Positions 32,038-43,734 of a DNA stretch of 64,000 nucleotides are shown one piece after another. Source of the stretch: Cryoendolithus antarcticus. Its lineage: Eukaryota > Ascomycota > Dothideomycetes > Cladosporiales > Cladosporiaceae. Below the pieces are notes generated by a model. It searched no databases, was not told where the DNA came from, and worked only from the letters and a program-made list of their open reading frames with translations. The DNA lies in assembly GCA_002077065.1 (NCBI GenBank), contig NAJO01000018.1:806001-870000 (forward strand), given 5' to 3'. The translations under genes were made by a program, and so were the position numbers. Each line of letters starts with the position of its first letter. Positions within the stretch are counted from its first letter, which is position 1.

Positions 32038-33803
32038 ATGGGCATCGAACTCCGGGGCAATGCCCTGATTACCATGATCCTGCTTGCCTCAGGCTTGGAT
32101 TTTCTACTCCTGGGCTACGATCAAGGATTGCTCGCCGGCATTCTCCCTGGAGCACGATTCCTTGATATGCTCGACAACCTCAACCCAACCATGACTGGCC
32201 TTGTCACCGCCATCTATGATATCGGATGTGCTTTCGGTGCTGTGGCTGCGTTCATATGGGGCGTCAGGATAGGCAGAAAGAAGAGCATCATCATTGCGAA
32301 CTTCATTGGTACGTACCTTGTCGAACTGGGTGTCAGGATGTGGCTGATCTCATGAAACAGTCATTATCGGCGCTGCGCTCCAAACAGCATGCGTGAACTA
32401 CTCGATGATGGCCGTTACTCGTGTCGTAGCGGGCGTCGGGGCCGGCTTCTCGACAGTCGCAGTCCCGATCCTACAGTCCGAGACCTTACCTTCCCGCAAT
32501 CGCGGCTGACTGCTAGTCGTACAGTCAGCGCTGATCATCATCGGCGTCGCATTGGCGTCTTGGCTCTTCTTCGCGACGCTCTTCGCCAACAGCAGCTTGC
32601 AATGGCGGTATCCAATCGCTTGCCAGATGATCTTCTCCTCACTTGTTCTGTGCTGCGGTCTGTTCCTTTGCGATACGCCTCGATGGCTGGCACAGCGCGG
32701 CGAGCACGACAACGCTCGGCATGTCATCGCAAGATTACTTGACAAGGACGACCATGATCCAGGCGTCACCGGCCAGCTGAATGAGATCTTGGAAGCACTC
32801 AACCTCGAGGCAGCAGACGGCGAGGCATCGTGGTCAGAAGTCTTCAGCAACGCCACAAAGTCACGTAACCTGCAGCGGGTAAGTCCTCAACATCTAGACA
32901 GTGCTCCTTGCTCAGACTGACAACAATGGCAGGTCCTGCTCGGCATGGGTCCCTACATGATGAATCAATGGTCCGGCGTCAACGCCCTCTGCTACTACCT
33001 CACCTACATCTTCGAGCGCTACCTCGGCTTCTCTACACAGATAGCACTGATTCTCGCCTCCGTAGCCTTCACCCAACACGCCGTTATGAGCTGGCCGCCG
33101 TACTTCTACATGGACAAGCTGGGATGCCGCTGGTCGGTCATCCTCTCTTCAGCCGGCTGCGCCACTTGTATGGCGCTCATCGCAGGCTGTCTGCTTGGGA
33201 AGAATTCCGCCGGGGCGGCAGGGGCGGTGGCTTTCAGCTTTCTATTTCTAGATTGCTTTACGCTCGGCATACTTCCGGTAAGACCACATCTGTCCCACGT
33301 ACGCGTTGAAAATGTGCTGACACCGCAAAAGGTCAGTTGGTCGTGTTCGGCAGAGATTCAGCCATTGCGAGTGCGTAAAAAGGCGACTGCAGTCGGCGTG
33401 TTCAGCCATTGGCTTTCAACCTATAAGTTCCCAAGTGCCTTTTCCCCCTTTCATTTCCCTACATCTCCCCGAGATCCCGCTGACGCCTCACCCTCCAGTC
33501 GTCGTCGTAATGATCACGCCTATAGCCATGAACGCCATTGGCGGCAACCACTTCTGGATCTGGGCCATCGTGTGTGCCAGCTTCTGCCCACTAACGTACT
33601 TCTTCGCCATCGAGACTTCGGGCCGCACGCTGGAACAGATCGACCAGATGTTCCACAGCAAACCTCGGGTCCTGATGGGTTTTGATAAGGAGAATACGAA
33701 GGTGATCAGGACGACTGCGGCGGATGAGGAGATTCGATTCAAGGCTTTTGCGGCGATGGGGGACAAGGGTGGGGTTGAGGAGGTGGAGGAGCAGAGTCTG
33801 TGA
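32038..33803 (+). pseudogene. MFS sugar transporter with an in-frame TGA and a damaged splice donor
   Basis: The exons are 32038-32308, 32361-32878, 32933-33277, 33332-33422 and 33499-33803. The layout encodes a sugar/polyol transporter of about 509 residues: GYDQGLLAGI in helix 1, GRKKS after helix 2, ETLPSRNRG after helix 6, DTPRWL, and ETSGRTLEQID at the end. Two lesions are visible. A TGA at 32507-32509 follows NRG, where the family continues straight into the next helix (LLVVQSALIIIG). The fourth intron starts ATAAGT at 33423 instead of GTAAGT, although its branch (GCTGACG), acceptor and phase (FSHWLST-F-VVVMITPIAM) are all correct. Everything else is open. Sequencing error or TGA readthrough cannot be excluded. 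Confidence 0.8.
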
Positions 33804-34111
33804 AGCGGTTCAGATCCGGGATGAGTGCGGCCGCGCTACCACGTCTGTCACGGCGACTAATCCTCGACTACAAGGCACAACGCATATTGTCTGTTGCTAC
33901 ACCAGAAACTCAAAGCAGAAGCTCTCATAGCAGCCGAGGTCGGAGAGGGGCGAAAGTGAATTTCCTTGTTCAATGCAACTCGAACTCCATACCTACAAAG
34001 GCACCCGACTACTTCATTCATAGACCAGGGAAAGTCACCACGCAGTGTACGCTTCATTGATCCTACATACCACCTCACTTTCAACACTTGCGTTGCGTGC
34101 ACAACGCGATC
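33804..34111. other. Intergenic, 308 bp
   Basis: This is the spacer between the broken transporter and the broken GST on the same strand. Nothing is recognised. Confidence 0.3.
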
Positions 34112-34877
34112 ATGCCCCTTACCCTCCACCACCTAGGCATCCCAATCCGAACGCATCCTCTGGCTGCTCGAAGAACTCGAAATCCCCTATAAGCTAGTAA
34201 AACACACCCGCGCCCCAGCCCTCGCACCCGAATCTCTCAAATCCCTCTCCGGGAACTCCACTGGCAAAGCTCCCTTTCTGGAGGATTCCGACTATGGCAT
34301 CACGCTCAACGAATCCACCGCCATAGCCGAATGGATCATCACTAAGCACGGGAATGGCCGCCTCGCGCTGAGACCGGATGATCCGAACTATGCGGAATAT
34401 CTGCGCTGGTTCCACTTCGCGAACTGCACGCTGCAGCCAGCGTTCGTGACGAGTATGTTCATGGGTATCGCTGAAGGTGGTCCCGAAGGCATGGCGAAGC
34501 AGTTTGTGCAGGCGAGGACTGCTGGCGCGCTAAGCGTGCTTGATGAGCGGTTGGGGGAGGTCAAGTGGTTGGCTGGCGATGAGTTCACTGCGGCGGATGT
34601 GATGACGCTGTATGTTGTTACGACGCAGCGGTGGTTTGGGCCTGTGAGTTTGGCGGGTTATGGGAATGTATTGAGGTGGGTTGGGGAGTGTGCTGCGCGA
34701 CCGGCTTATCAGAGGGCGGTAAGTGGTGTCCCATGAGATACTGTCGGCGATGTTTGCTGACTTTCTTGGTAGATGGAGAAGGGCGATCCGGAGATGAAGT
34801 TGTTGCTTGGTGCTGAGCCGCCGAAGCAAAGCTTGCTTGAGGTCGATGGCGTGAACTCGGATATCTGGAAGAAGTAG
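34112..34877 (+). pseudogene. Glutathione S-transferase with a frameshift near its start
   Basis: The exons are 34112-34718 and 34773-34877. The ATG at 34112 opens MPLTLHHL, a usual fungal GST beginning, but then runs into the wrong frame. The next expected residues, SQSERILWLLEELEIPYKL, are encoded one frame over from 34143. One extra base or two missing bases between about 34133 and 34142 would explain it. The total exon length leaves a remainder of one base, in agreement. The rest is a complete GST: SGKAP-like NSTGKAPFLED, LNESTAIAEWI in the G-site, and a helical C-terminal domain. Sequencing error is an alternative to real decay. Confidence 0.75.
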
Positions 34878-35124
34878 AGTGCAAATCTGCCACTGAGTCC
34901 TCAGTCCTCCAGCTAGGCGCACACTAGCCCTTGCTTCGGTGATCGTGCCCCTCACAGTCGTGATCGGATTGGCGTTGGCGTCCATACAGGGTCCCATCTG
35001 GGCTTGCCGCGTGTAATTTTGCTCGTGTAGCGGCGTGGAGAGAGACTGACATTCGTATGCTGTCTCCCCATGGACCTATCGGGTATCGAGAGTCAAGATG
35101 ACCTTGGGAGTGCATCGCACTCGT

Positions 35125-36948
35125 TCAGAAGATGTCGCTATCGTCCAAGGGATCGTGCTCACTCGCTTGTGTCTTCGCCCTGTCCCTATTGCCCGACTTC
35201 CCGTGGAACGTATCGTCCAGGCCTTCGCTATTGCCAAGCTGGATGAAAGCATCACTTTCCTCAGATACATCAGCATGCGAAGCTCCACTCCTCGTCTGCA
35301 TCCCCCGGTGCTGTCCGAAAGTGTCGTCCAGCTCGACAGTAATGCCATCTGCATCAGCGGCTACTTCGACTTGCTCGGTATATGACTGCTGGGACGCGGA
35401 CTTCCGGCATGTGAGAGCTTCGATTAGGGAGTCATCTTCGTCCGAGTCACGATTAGCGCCGTCAGCTGGGGTGTGATTAGCACCTGTGTCAGAGACGTTT
35501 GAGCCAGAGAGGACTGGCCGTTTCATCGGCTTCCGGCCATGTGGGTAGATCAGTCGAAAAGAAGATTTGGTCGAGGCAAGTATTGTGGGCTTGTCTGAAG
35601 AGTCTACCAAAGGAACAAAGGAGAAGCTCGGCGTGGCTGGCATTTCGACTTGCATCGCCGTGGGAGTCTGCAGGCTGGAAGGATCGAAGAGATATGCGAT
35701 GCTCTCGGCGCAGTCCAGCAGAAGCAAATTGGGGATGCTGGGATGCCAGTGCATACGTCGTACGTTGCTGTGTTGGATGATCACGGCATAAGCGCAGAGC
35801 GTGACGACATCCCAGATCCAGACTGTGCTTAGCATACGCTCGTCTCGCGTAGCGAGGTACTTACCATCACTGCTGAATCGCGCTTCGGCTACGCCAAGTT
35901 CAGACGGCTCGTTAGAGGTCTTGACTCGAGATAGGGGAGGAGAAGCGGGCTGTGCGACCCGGTTGTAAGACCGCATGTTAGTCGAAAAGACGACTTCCTG
36001 CCAGATGATAGCCTGATCTGCAGCGTCTACACCAGGCTGCTCGATCGTCGTGCTATGCTCGATGATGGCGTGAGATGAGAATGTTCGTGTGTTGAGGAGT
36101 ATGACCGAGCCGTCATAGCGCGAGACCGCTAATGTAATAGAGTCTGGTGACCACATGATGGCTCTCACGAGGAGACCCACGAATTCGTCCTTGCTGTCAG
36201 CGATAGATGGGTACTCTCGAAATCGATGTCCACTTTGCGTGAAGATCACCACGCTCGGTCGAGCATACCCAGTGTCCAGCACCGCCAGCCAGTTGCCGTC
36301 CGGAGACCATGAGAGACTTTGAGCATCGGTGGTGTCCAAAGATGTCGACATCAGGCTCTCTCCACTTAGGGGCATCTGTAGACTTAGCTGGTCCTGCGCA
36401 TTCGACTGAGACAATAAAGCAAGTGGCGAGGAGGCTTTGCCACTGTTGGGCTTAAGCGCCCAAGCACGAGTACCGGTCTGAGTCTTCAGGTCTGTGGTGA
36501 AATTGAGCTTCCCACCCAAGCTATAGATCTTGGCCCTGCCGAACTCCCAGATGACCAAGATGTTGGTATCACCGACAAACTCGGCTGATTGGAAGCGGCC
36601 CAGGCTCCCACTGCCATTCGAGATGCGCATTCGACTGCCATGATCGTCCAGATCGATAAGCTCGATCAGATTGTGCGATGTGACCAGTATGCGAGTATTG
36701 TCGGCAGACCATCGGAGAGCAGTAACCTCCTTCGGAGGTGAACGTATTGTGGCGTCGTTGCTCAGCTCAGGAACTTGCACGGCACGGAAGCGGAGCTTCC
36801 CATCTACGATGCTTGCTATGAGTGCTCCAGAAGGCGACGCAGATAGCAGAGAACCTGGGAGGACTTCGGTATCGTCCATGTCAGACCAGGAGAGGCCAAT
36901 AGACTTTTTCAAAGCACGCTCCAGGCTCGTCACCCGGAGTTGGATCAT
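35125..36948 (-). CDS. WRAP73: WRAP73 (WDR8)-type WD-repeat protein
   Basis: This is one exon of 607 residues. WD-like blades are spread through the first 450 residues (LSWSPDGNWLAVLDTG, IMWSPDSITLAVSRYDGSV). The strongest family signature is ARFSSDGKYLATRDERM followed by LSTVWIWDV and QHSNVRRMHWHP. The acidic C-terminal 150 residues are disordered (GANRDSDEDDSLIEAL). In fission yeast and animals, WRAP73/Wdr8 acts with an Msd1/SSX2IP partner to anchor microtubule minus ends at the spindle pole body or centrosome. The start at 36948 is the first in-frame ATG. The gene is divergent from HSP104. Confidence 0.85.
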   Translation of the reverse strand: MIQLRVTSLERALKKSIGLSWSDMDDTEVLPGSLLSASPSGALIASIVDGKLRFRAVQVPELSNDATIRSPPKEVTALRWSADNTRILVTSHNLIELIDLDDHGSRMRISNGSGSLGRFQSAEFVGDTNILVIWEFGRAKIYSLGGKLNFTTDLKTQTGTRAWALKPNSGKASSPLALLSQSNAQDQLSLQMPLSGESLMSTSLDTTDAQSLSWSPDGNWLAVLDTGYARPSVVIFTQSGHRFREYPSIADSKDEFVGLLVRAIMWSPDSITLAVSRYDGSVILLNTRTFSSHAIIEHSTTIEQPGVDAADQAIIWQEVVFSTNMRSYNRVAQPASPPLSRVKTSNEPSELGVAEARFSSDGKYLATRDERMLSTVWIWDVVTLCAYAVIIQHSNVRRMHWHPSIPNLLLLDCAESIAYLFDPSSLQTPTAMQVEMPATPSFSFVPLVDSSDKPTILASTKSSFRLIYPHGRKPMKRPVLSGSNVSDTGANHTPADGANRDSDEDDSLIEALTCRKSASQQSYTEQVEVAADADGITVELDDTFGQHRGMQTRSGASHADVSEESDAFIQLGNSEGLDDTFHGKSGNRDRAKTQASEHDPLDDSDIF

Positions 36949-37372
36949 GGACCGAAGACCATCGTCAACGCTCCAGTCCCCCTCGTCGGACGTTTGTCAG
37001 TCACTCGTTGAAGTCGCGACCCAACTCTATCTCGATGCACATTGTTTACCTAAGTGCATTAGCGCGATGCGGAGACGGAACGGAACGCCCGCATTGCGTG
37101 ACGTCGGGCGTACCGGAAGCTTGGAAAGTTCGAGAAGTGGCGTGTAGTGGGGTGAAGGCACGAGAAAGTGGGATGGAAGTGGCCTGAAGTGGCCTGCATG
37201 CACGAGCAGCATCCGGTGGTTTCCAGTATGAGACGAGGCAGCATATGAGTAGCGTATGGACTCGACGGCATTCACCTCATTCCTCTTCCCCGACGACTCG
37301 AACACTTCCATCGCAGCACTACACCCATAGACCCCTCAACACTGCAATTCACAGTATAGACACACCGCAATT
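36949..37372. promoter_or_regulatory. Divergent promoter region, WRAP73 / HSP104
   Basis: This 424-bp spacer includes a three-unit heat-shock element (listed separately) and one CCCCT stress-response core at about 36979-36983. Both fit stress induction of HSP104. No gene lies in it. Confidence 0.5.
37123..37137 (+). promoter_or_regulatory. Heat-shock element, three perfect inverted units
   Basis: The sequence GGAAAGTTCGAGAAG fits nGAAn-nTTCn-nGAAn exactly, the binding pattern of the trimeric heat-shock factor Hsf1. It lies 236 bp upstream of the HSP104 start codon. Confidence 0.7.
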
Positions 37373-40165
37373 ATGGCTGCGGGAATGTCATTCACGGACA
37401 AGGCCACTCAAGCGCTGAGTGATGCCCAAGACCTCGCCCAGCAATACGCACACTCGCAGATGCTGCCCCTCCACCTAGCAGTCGCCCTCCTCGACCCTCC
37501 GCCAGACCTCAGCAAAGACCAACAGACCAACAACTCACACGCTTCACATGCTCAAAGCTCATCGCCGCTCTTCAAGCAGGTGATAGAGCGCGCACATGGC
37601 GATCCGCAATTACTGGACCGATCGCTGAAGAAGGCCTTGGTGCGTTTGCCGAGTCAGGATCCGCCGCCAGAGCATGTCAGTGTATCGCCGACATTCTCGA
37701 AGGTGTTGCGGTCAGCGAATGATCTTTCGAAGACGCAGAAGGATAGCTATATCGCAGTTGACCACCTTATACAATGCTTGGTGCAAGACCCGGCGATTGC
37801 GAGATGTCTGGCAGACGCCAATGTGCCCAACGTCAAGCTCATCGATACCGCAGTGCAGCAGATCCGAGGCACGAAACGGGTCGACAGCAAGACTGCAGAC
37901 GCCGAGGAGGAGCACGAGAACTTGAAGAAGTTCACCATCGATATGACGGCCATGGCACGAGAGGGCAAGATCGATCCTGTCATCGGTCGGGAGGATGAGA
38001 TCCGCCGAGTCGTGCGGATCTTGTCGCGAAGAACAAAGAACAATCCGGTCCTCATCGGTGAGCCTGGTGTCGGCAAGACCACAGTCGTTGAAGGTCTTGC
38101 AAGCCGCATCGTCAACGCAGACGTACCGGCATCGCTAGCTCAGTGCAAGCTGCTGAGTCTGGATGTCGGTGCACTCGTGGCTGGCTCCAAATACCGAGGA
38201 GAATTCGAAGAGCGGATGAAGGGAGTGTTGAAGGAGATCGAAGACAGCTCGGAAATGATCGTGCTGTTCGTGGATGAGATACACTTGCTCATGGGCGCTG
38301 GCAGCTCTGGCGAGGGCGGCATGGATGCAGCCAATCTGCTGAAGCCCATGTTGGCACGAGGACAGCTACACTGCATTGGTGCAACCACACTGAACGAGTA
38401 TCGGAAGTATATCGAGAAGGATCAAGCCTTCGAGCGACGTTTCCAGCAGGTCCTGGTCAAAGAGCCTTCCATCCCAGAGACTATCTCGATCCTCCGTGGC
38501 TTGAAGGAAAAGTACGAAGTCCATCACGGTGTCACCATCACCGATGCAGCTATCGTCGCCGCAGCCACACTCGCAGCTCGCTACCTCACACAACGAAGAC
38601 TGCCCGACTCGGCTGTCGATCTTATCGACGAAGCTGCTGCCGCAGTCAGAGTCGAGCGCGAATCTCAGCCCGAAGTTCTCGACCAAATGGAGCGTAAACT
38701 GCGCCAGCTCGAAATCGAGATCCACGCACTTGATCGGGAGAAGGACGACGCTTCCAAGACTCGACTGCGAGACGCAAAAGCTGAGAAGGCGAATGTTGAG
38801 GAAGAGCTGAAGCCTATGCGAGAGAAGTACGAGAGCGAGAAGCAACGATCACACGAGATACAGGAACAGAAGATCAAGCTCGATCAGCTCAAGGTCAAGC
38901 TGCAAGAGGCTGAGCGTACGAGAGATTTGCAGACGGCTTCAGATCTGAAGTACTATGCTATCCCCGACGTCGATGCTCGAATAAACGAGATGGAGCGTGA
39001 GAAGTTCGCCGCCGAGCAGTCTGGTCGTCGAGGCAGTGTGGGTGAGTCCATCGTCACTGACTCCGTCGGCCCAGACCAGATCAACGAGATTGTTGGCCGC
39101 TGGACAGGCATTCCTGTCACACGCTTGAAGACCACCGAAAAAGACAAGCTGCTGCAAATGGAGAAGGTGCTCGGCAATCTGGTCGTGGGCCAGAAAGAGG
39201 CTGTCACATCTGTCGCCAACGCCATTCGCCTGCAACGCTCTGGCCTGAGCAACCCGAACCAACCACCCTCATTCCTCTTCTGCGGTCCATCTGGCACAGG
39301 TAAAACGCTCTTGACAAAGGCCCTAGCCGAGTTCCTCTTTGACGACGAGAAAGCCATGATTCGTCTCGATATGTCAGAGTATCAAGAACGGCACTCCCTC
39401 TCCCGCATGATCGGCGCACCACCCGGGTACGTCGGCCATGACGCCGGCGGCCAACTCACAGAAGCCCTTCGCCGCCGGCCTTTCAGCATCCTCCTCTTCG
39501 ACGAAGTCGAGAAAGCCGCCAAGGAAGTCCTCACTGTCCTGCTTCAACTCATGGACGATGGCCGCATCACCGACGGGCAAGGCCGCGTGATTGACGCGAA
39601 GAACTGCATCGTCGTCATGACGTCCAACTTGGGCGCTGAGCACTTGTCGCGGCCGAACGCGCCAGATGGCCGCATCGACCCTACCACACGAGAGCTGATC
39701 ATGGGCGCGCTGCGAAGTTGGTTCTTACCCGAGTTCTTGAACAGGATAAGCAGCATCGTGATCTTCAACCGCCTCTCCAAGAAAGAAATCCGGCGTATCG
39801 TCGACGTGCGCTTAGATGAGATCCAACGGAGACTGAACAACAACGGCCGCGCGGTGAAGATCCAGCTCACGGCTGACGTGAAAGACTACCTTGGCTCCGC
39901 TGGCTACTCTCCTGCTTACGGCGCCAGACCTCTGGCCCGCCTTATTGAGAAAGAAGTCCTCAATCGCTTGGCTGTGCTTATCCTCAGGGGAGCTGTGAGG
40001 GACGGCGAGACGGCTAGGGTGGTGCTGGAGGATGGACACATCGTGGTCATTCCCAATCATGGCGAGAGCGATGACGAGGGCGGGGACGAGGAGATGTGGG
40101 ATAGTGATGAGGCTGGGGAGGAGGTGCTGGCTAACGGGGACGGTGAGATGGATTTGTATGAGTAG
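37373..40165 (+). CDS. HSP104: Hsp104 / ClpB-type disaggregase
   Basis: This is a single exon of 930 residues. The order is: Clp N-terminal domain (1-150); first AAA domain with Walker A GEPGVGKT at 229-236 and Walker [11 protein letters not shown] near 300; a coiled-coil middle domain (about 410-540) full of E, K and R; and a second AAA domain with Walker A GPSGTGKT at 638-645 and sensor/arginine features near [14 protein letters not shown]. The C-terminal tail is acidic and ends EMDLYE. It is a cytosolic hexamer that threads aggregated proteins with Hsp70 help, giving heat tolerance. The absence of introns suits a heat-induced gene, since splicing fails in heat shock. Confidence 0.97.
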   Translation: MAAGMSFTDKATQALSDAQDLAQQYAHSQMLPLHLAVALLDPPPDLSKDQQTNNSHASHAQSSSPLFKQVIERAHGDPQLLDRSLKKALVRLPSQDPPPEHVSVSPTFSKVLRSANDLSKTQKDSYIAVDHLIQCLVQDPAIARCLADANVPNVKLIDTAVQQIRGTKRVDSKTADAEEEHENLKKFTIDMTAMAREGKIDPVIGREDEIRRVVRILSRRTKNNPVLIGEPGVGKTTVVEGLASRIVNADVPASLAQCKLLSLDVGALVAGSKYRGEFEERMKGVLKEIEDSSEMIVLFVDEIHLLMGAGSSGEGGMDAANLLKPMLARGQLHCIGATTLNEYRKYIEKDQAFERRFQQVLVKEPSIPETISILRGLKEKYEVHHGVTITDAAIVAAATLAARYLTQRRLPDSAVDLIDEAAAAVRVERESQPEVLDQMERKLRQLEIEIHALDREKDDASKTRLRDAKAEKANVEEELKPMREKYESEKQRSHEIQEQKIKLDQLKVKLQEAERTRDLQTASDLKYYAIPDVDARINEMEREKFAAEQSGRRGSVGESIVTDSVGPDQINEIVGRWTGIPVTRLKTTEKDKLLQMEKVLGNLVVGQKEAVTSVANAIRLQRSGLSNPNQPPSFLFCGPSGTGKTLLTKALAEFLFDDEKAMIRLDMSEYQERHSLSRMIGAPPGYVGHDAGGQLTEALRRRPFSILLFDEVEKAAKEVLTVLLQLMDDGRITDGQGRVIDAKNCIVVMTSNLGAEHLSRPNAPDGRIDPTTRELIMGALRSWFLPEFLNRISSIVIFNRLSKKEIRRIVDVRLDEIQRRLNNNGRAVKIQLTADVKDYLGSAGYSPAYGARPLARLIEKEVLNRLAVLILRGAVRDGETARVVLEDGHIVVIPNHGESDDEGGDEEMWDSDEAGEEVLANGDGEMDLYE

Positions 40166-41450
40166 GAGATTCTGTTGGCTGATGGCTCGAGGAGATAAAA
40201 GAAAGGCGTTTGTTTGCGTTTTAGCGGGATGAAGGGATGAGGGATGGTCAGGATGAGAGGGCGTATATACTCGCGACGATGATGCCGCTGCAGTGGACGA
40301 TGATATGAATACCTAGCTTACCTTTTCCCTTAGCCTCTACAACTTGATTGCCATGTGCCATGCGCTACACACTCCGATCACTGTTCATACGCATCCCATA
40401 CCCCAGGACGAGCTCTGCAGCACTGAAGTGAAGATCCGTGACCCAGCAGCGCCCCTCTCCTTCATCGCCATCCCGCTCTGGACCTGCAAGATCGAGCAGC
40501 ATCTCGAGCGGGTTCCTGCATCCAGCCCAGCCAGCTTTCTTGTCCATAGAGCTTCACACTCGTCTTGTCGACTGCAGGCAAGATCAATAGTTGCAGCACA
40601 GACCCGATTCCACTAGCTGCAAATCGCCGTTCAGCCAATCTAGATGGCAAAGCTTAGTGCGCAGGGAGAGGTGTGGCTTGCTGTCGCTTGGTCTCGGTAC
40701 CGGGCTGCCGTTGCTCGATGGTCTCGAATTGGCAGGCGTTGGACGAGATGGGCGCGGAGCGAGCGCCGCGAGTTGATGGTAACGTGTCGTATGGACGGAG
40801 TGTGTCTCGTGCGACGTGAGCTGTCGCATGGCTTCCACGCCGCTTGTGCAACGCAGCACGCACCTGCTTCTACGCTCCACCGCCCAGCACGTGGAGTCGA
40901 CTTATCGAAACCCTCTGTGTTCCTCCCCCGCCGCATCACAGAGTCCTTCCAGATCCGGCCGTTACCACGCCCGCGTACCTGACCATCTGCCGACGCCACG
41001 GCACGCTTTGGTCGCGGGACGCAAATTGCTCCACCTGTTTTGGGAGCCGGGCTAGACTTCTTATGTCGACTTCATGCCAAGCCACAACTGAATCACATAC
41101 GCTCTACCACAACTTTCTTATCTATCAGCTAGCCTGGGCTGTCTGCGGGCGCCCACACACTTCGCACTTGAGTGCTCGGCTCGCGGGACCTTGCGTAGGC
41201 GCGACAGGATGGGCTTAAGATTGATATGCCATGCGCCTGGCCGCAGGGCGAATCGAGACGGTGAACTGGGTTTTGCGCCTCCAGCGAGTGTCGATGGCGT
41301 TCTGGACTCGAGCGTTGAGGGTCGCGGTAAGTTCTTTGGTAGTACAGGTAGGTGGATCTCCGTTTTCTTCGTCTGCGTGCTGGGTTTTGGTATCTGTAAC
41401 GAAGTGCTGTCGATATTGCAATCCAAACTGCAGCACTGTGGTTTGCCACA
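40166..41450. other. Intergenic, about 1.29 kb
   Basis: Open frames occur on both strands, but none has a recognisable product, and several overlap in antisense as expected of GC-rich non-coding DNA. No tRNA, repeat or transposon end was found. Confidence 0.4.
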
Positions 41451-42912
41451 ATGCTGCCATGTAGCTTGCTGCCGGTCGCGCTCACTCTGGCGGCTGTTGT
41501 GGAAGGGCGAAGTATCGAGAGTAAGAGACAAGCGACGGCGGTCGTGGCTACGGCGACTGGGTGGACTTCATTGGGATGCTGGAGGTTCGTCGCTCGACAT
41601 CATGCTGGAACGGCCGTCCAGCTGACCGCATCACAGTGACACGATTCAATCGCGCACTCTCAGCCTCTTCCAACATTCCGGCACTGATGTGACAGACATT
41701 CTCTGCCAGACACAATGCGGTCTCGCCGGCTACGCATACGCTGGAACCGAATATGCAGGACAGTGCTTCTGCGGCAGCATTGTCAACTCCGTCTCCGTCC
41801 AGAAGCCAGCATCAGACTGCAACATGGCCTGCACAGGTGATGCGACCCAGGTCTGCGGTGCTGGCAACAGGATCAACCTCTTCTGGAACGGTGTGCCCAC
41901 CGCGAATCCGGGTGTCGAGGGCTTCTTGTCCCAAGGCTGCTGGACGGACTCGGTCGATAATCGTTCGCTGACTCACGCCGTGCGACCACTGGGTGGCGCG
42001 AGGAACAACACCATCGACACTTGTGTCAATGCTTGTACCGCTGCTGGGTACACCCTAGCTGGGGCTGAGTACAGCGGCGAGTGCTTTTGCGACAATACGT
42101 ATCACTTCGGTGGACTGGCTGCTGATCAGACGACGTGCAACATGGCATGCAAGGGCAACGTGACGGAATATTGCGGTGGCTCGAACAGACTGAGCTTATA
42201 CAGCTTGGGTGGTGTAGCGCCGGTGCAGTACGCAGCGCCATTGCCTCCTGCGCCAACTACGACTTCGTCGAGCAGCGCTGTCGACTCCACGACATCGACT
42301 TCGAGCCCCTCGACTTCTTCCACCAGCTCAAGCACGACCACCGCGTCAACAAGCAGCTCAGTCGCCGATGCGCCAACGCCATCTACAAGCTCTAATAGCG
42401 CATCAACGCCAACAGACTCGCCGACTACCAGCTCGACTACCTCCACCACATCCACACCGTCCACCTCCTCTATCACTTCCACGACCTCCACCTCCATCTC
42501 AATCCCAGCCCCCACGGATCCGGGCACCACCTCCTCTACCACATCCTCCACAACCACTACCTCCACCGTAACCCCTACCCCCATCTCCACCCCTCTCCCC
42601 TCCTGGACCTACCGCGGCTGCTACATAGACAACAATAATGACGCCGGCCGGCTGCTCCCCGTCCAACAACCCGACTCCACGACCCTCACAATCGAATCCT
42701 GCATCAACACTTGCTCTGCCGCAGGCTACAATATCGCAGGCGTGGAATTCGGCGATGAGTGTTGGTGCGGGAATGCGCTTGCTGATGGCGCGACGAAGGC
42801 CAGCACGGGGATTGCGAGGAGTAAGTGTCATAGTCCTTGTACAGGGGATGGGGGGGAGAGTTGTGGGGGGCCGTGGTTTTTGGAGGTTTATGGATTTGAT
42901 TCTGGTGTGTAG
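41451..42912 (+). CDS. Secreted protein with three WSC domains and an S/T-rich linker
   Basis: The exons are 41451-41584 and 41637-42912, giving 469 residues. A signal peptide (MLPCSLLPVALTLAAVVEG) is followed by WSC domain 1, which begins GWTSLGCW and spans the intron (WSDTIQSRTLS after joining). WSC 2 begins SQGCWTDSVDNRSLTHA. A linker of about 110 residues is almost only S, T and P, a site for heavy O-mannosylation. WSC 3 begins TYRGCYIDNNNDAGR. The cysteine pattern is complete in each (for example CINTCSAAGYNIAGVEFGDECWC). WSC domains are thought to bind polysaccharide. No C-terminal transmembrane helix or GPI signal follows, so it is probably secreted or wall-attached, not a Wsc1-type sensor. 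Confidence 0.88.
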
Positions 42913-43734
42913 ATGGGGGTTGGGCATGATGGGAAGGAGTAGGCGTTGTGGAAGGGTAAGATGGAGAGGGAGCGCTGATATGAATTATGCTGCTTTTGAT
43001 GTTGTAGATACTGGCTATCTCTATTATGCTAATGGATTGTATATTGTATCTTGCTTCACTCATGCGCTGCGTCCCATTCTCGTGAAGTGAATGTGATCTT
43101 GGCACTTCTCCAGTAGTACTTGCGCATGCTCCAACTTCACCCCAAAGCCTGCTCTCCTCTCTCATAGTCGTGCCATGGGATTCTAGGCGATTTCTTCCTG
43201 GAGCACTCTAAGATCTCAACAGCCGTTCTCAGTACCGCGAAGACTGCTATAGCGCTGTAGAGGGGAACGCTGGTAGGTGTCTCAGTGGACGTAAAAGGTG
43301 CTCCCAGGTCGTTCCTTCCTCGTTCACGCACCTTCTCTTCACGTGAACACGATCACAAAGTGGGTACTTCAGGCTCTGCGGTCCTCTTGAGTCTCGCAGT
43401 TGAGTCAGAGATCTCTTTCGTCCACTTCTTAAAATCACCAGCTTTTCTTCGTGTCGGTAGTACACACACGCCTCCTCGATCGTATACTTACACATCGCTT
43501 CGCGCCTCGCATCTGCACGATCACTAGACAGCTCCGCCTCGCGCTCGTCCATACCTGCGCCTCCACCGCGGAGTGTGCTGTTTGCGGAGAAAGCGTCAAA
43601 GGTATACCCTTTGTGCGCTCTCATCTTCGAAGTCTCCTCGGTCTTGTATGTTCTCACAACTCTTGGTGATAACAAGGTGAATGCAGACGCTGACAAAAGA
43701 GCGTAGTATGAAACACCTTACCTCATTCTCTACA
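42913..43734. other. Intergenic, 822 bp
   Basis: This is the spacer between the WSC gene and family locus A. An upstream in-frame ATG at 43681 could lengthen locus A by 18 residues. Otherwise nothing is recognised. Confidence 0.35.

Noticed and set aside
41118..41531. Minus-strand open frame before the WSC gene
   Set aside because: It overlaps the WSC first exon in antisense and has no recognisable product.
42126..42590. Minus-strand V- and E-rich open frame inside the WSC gene
   Set aside because: It is the antisense of the S/T-rich linker; such repeats keep the opposite strand open.
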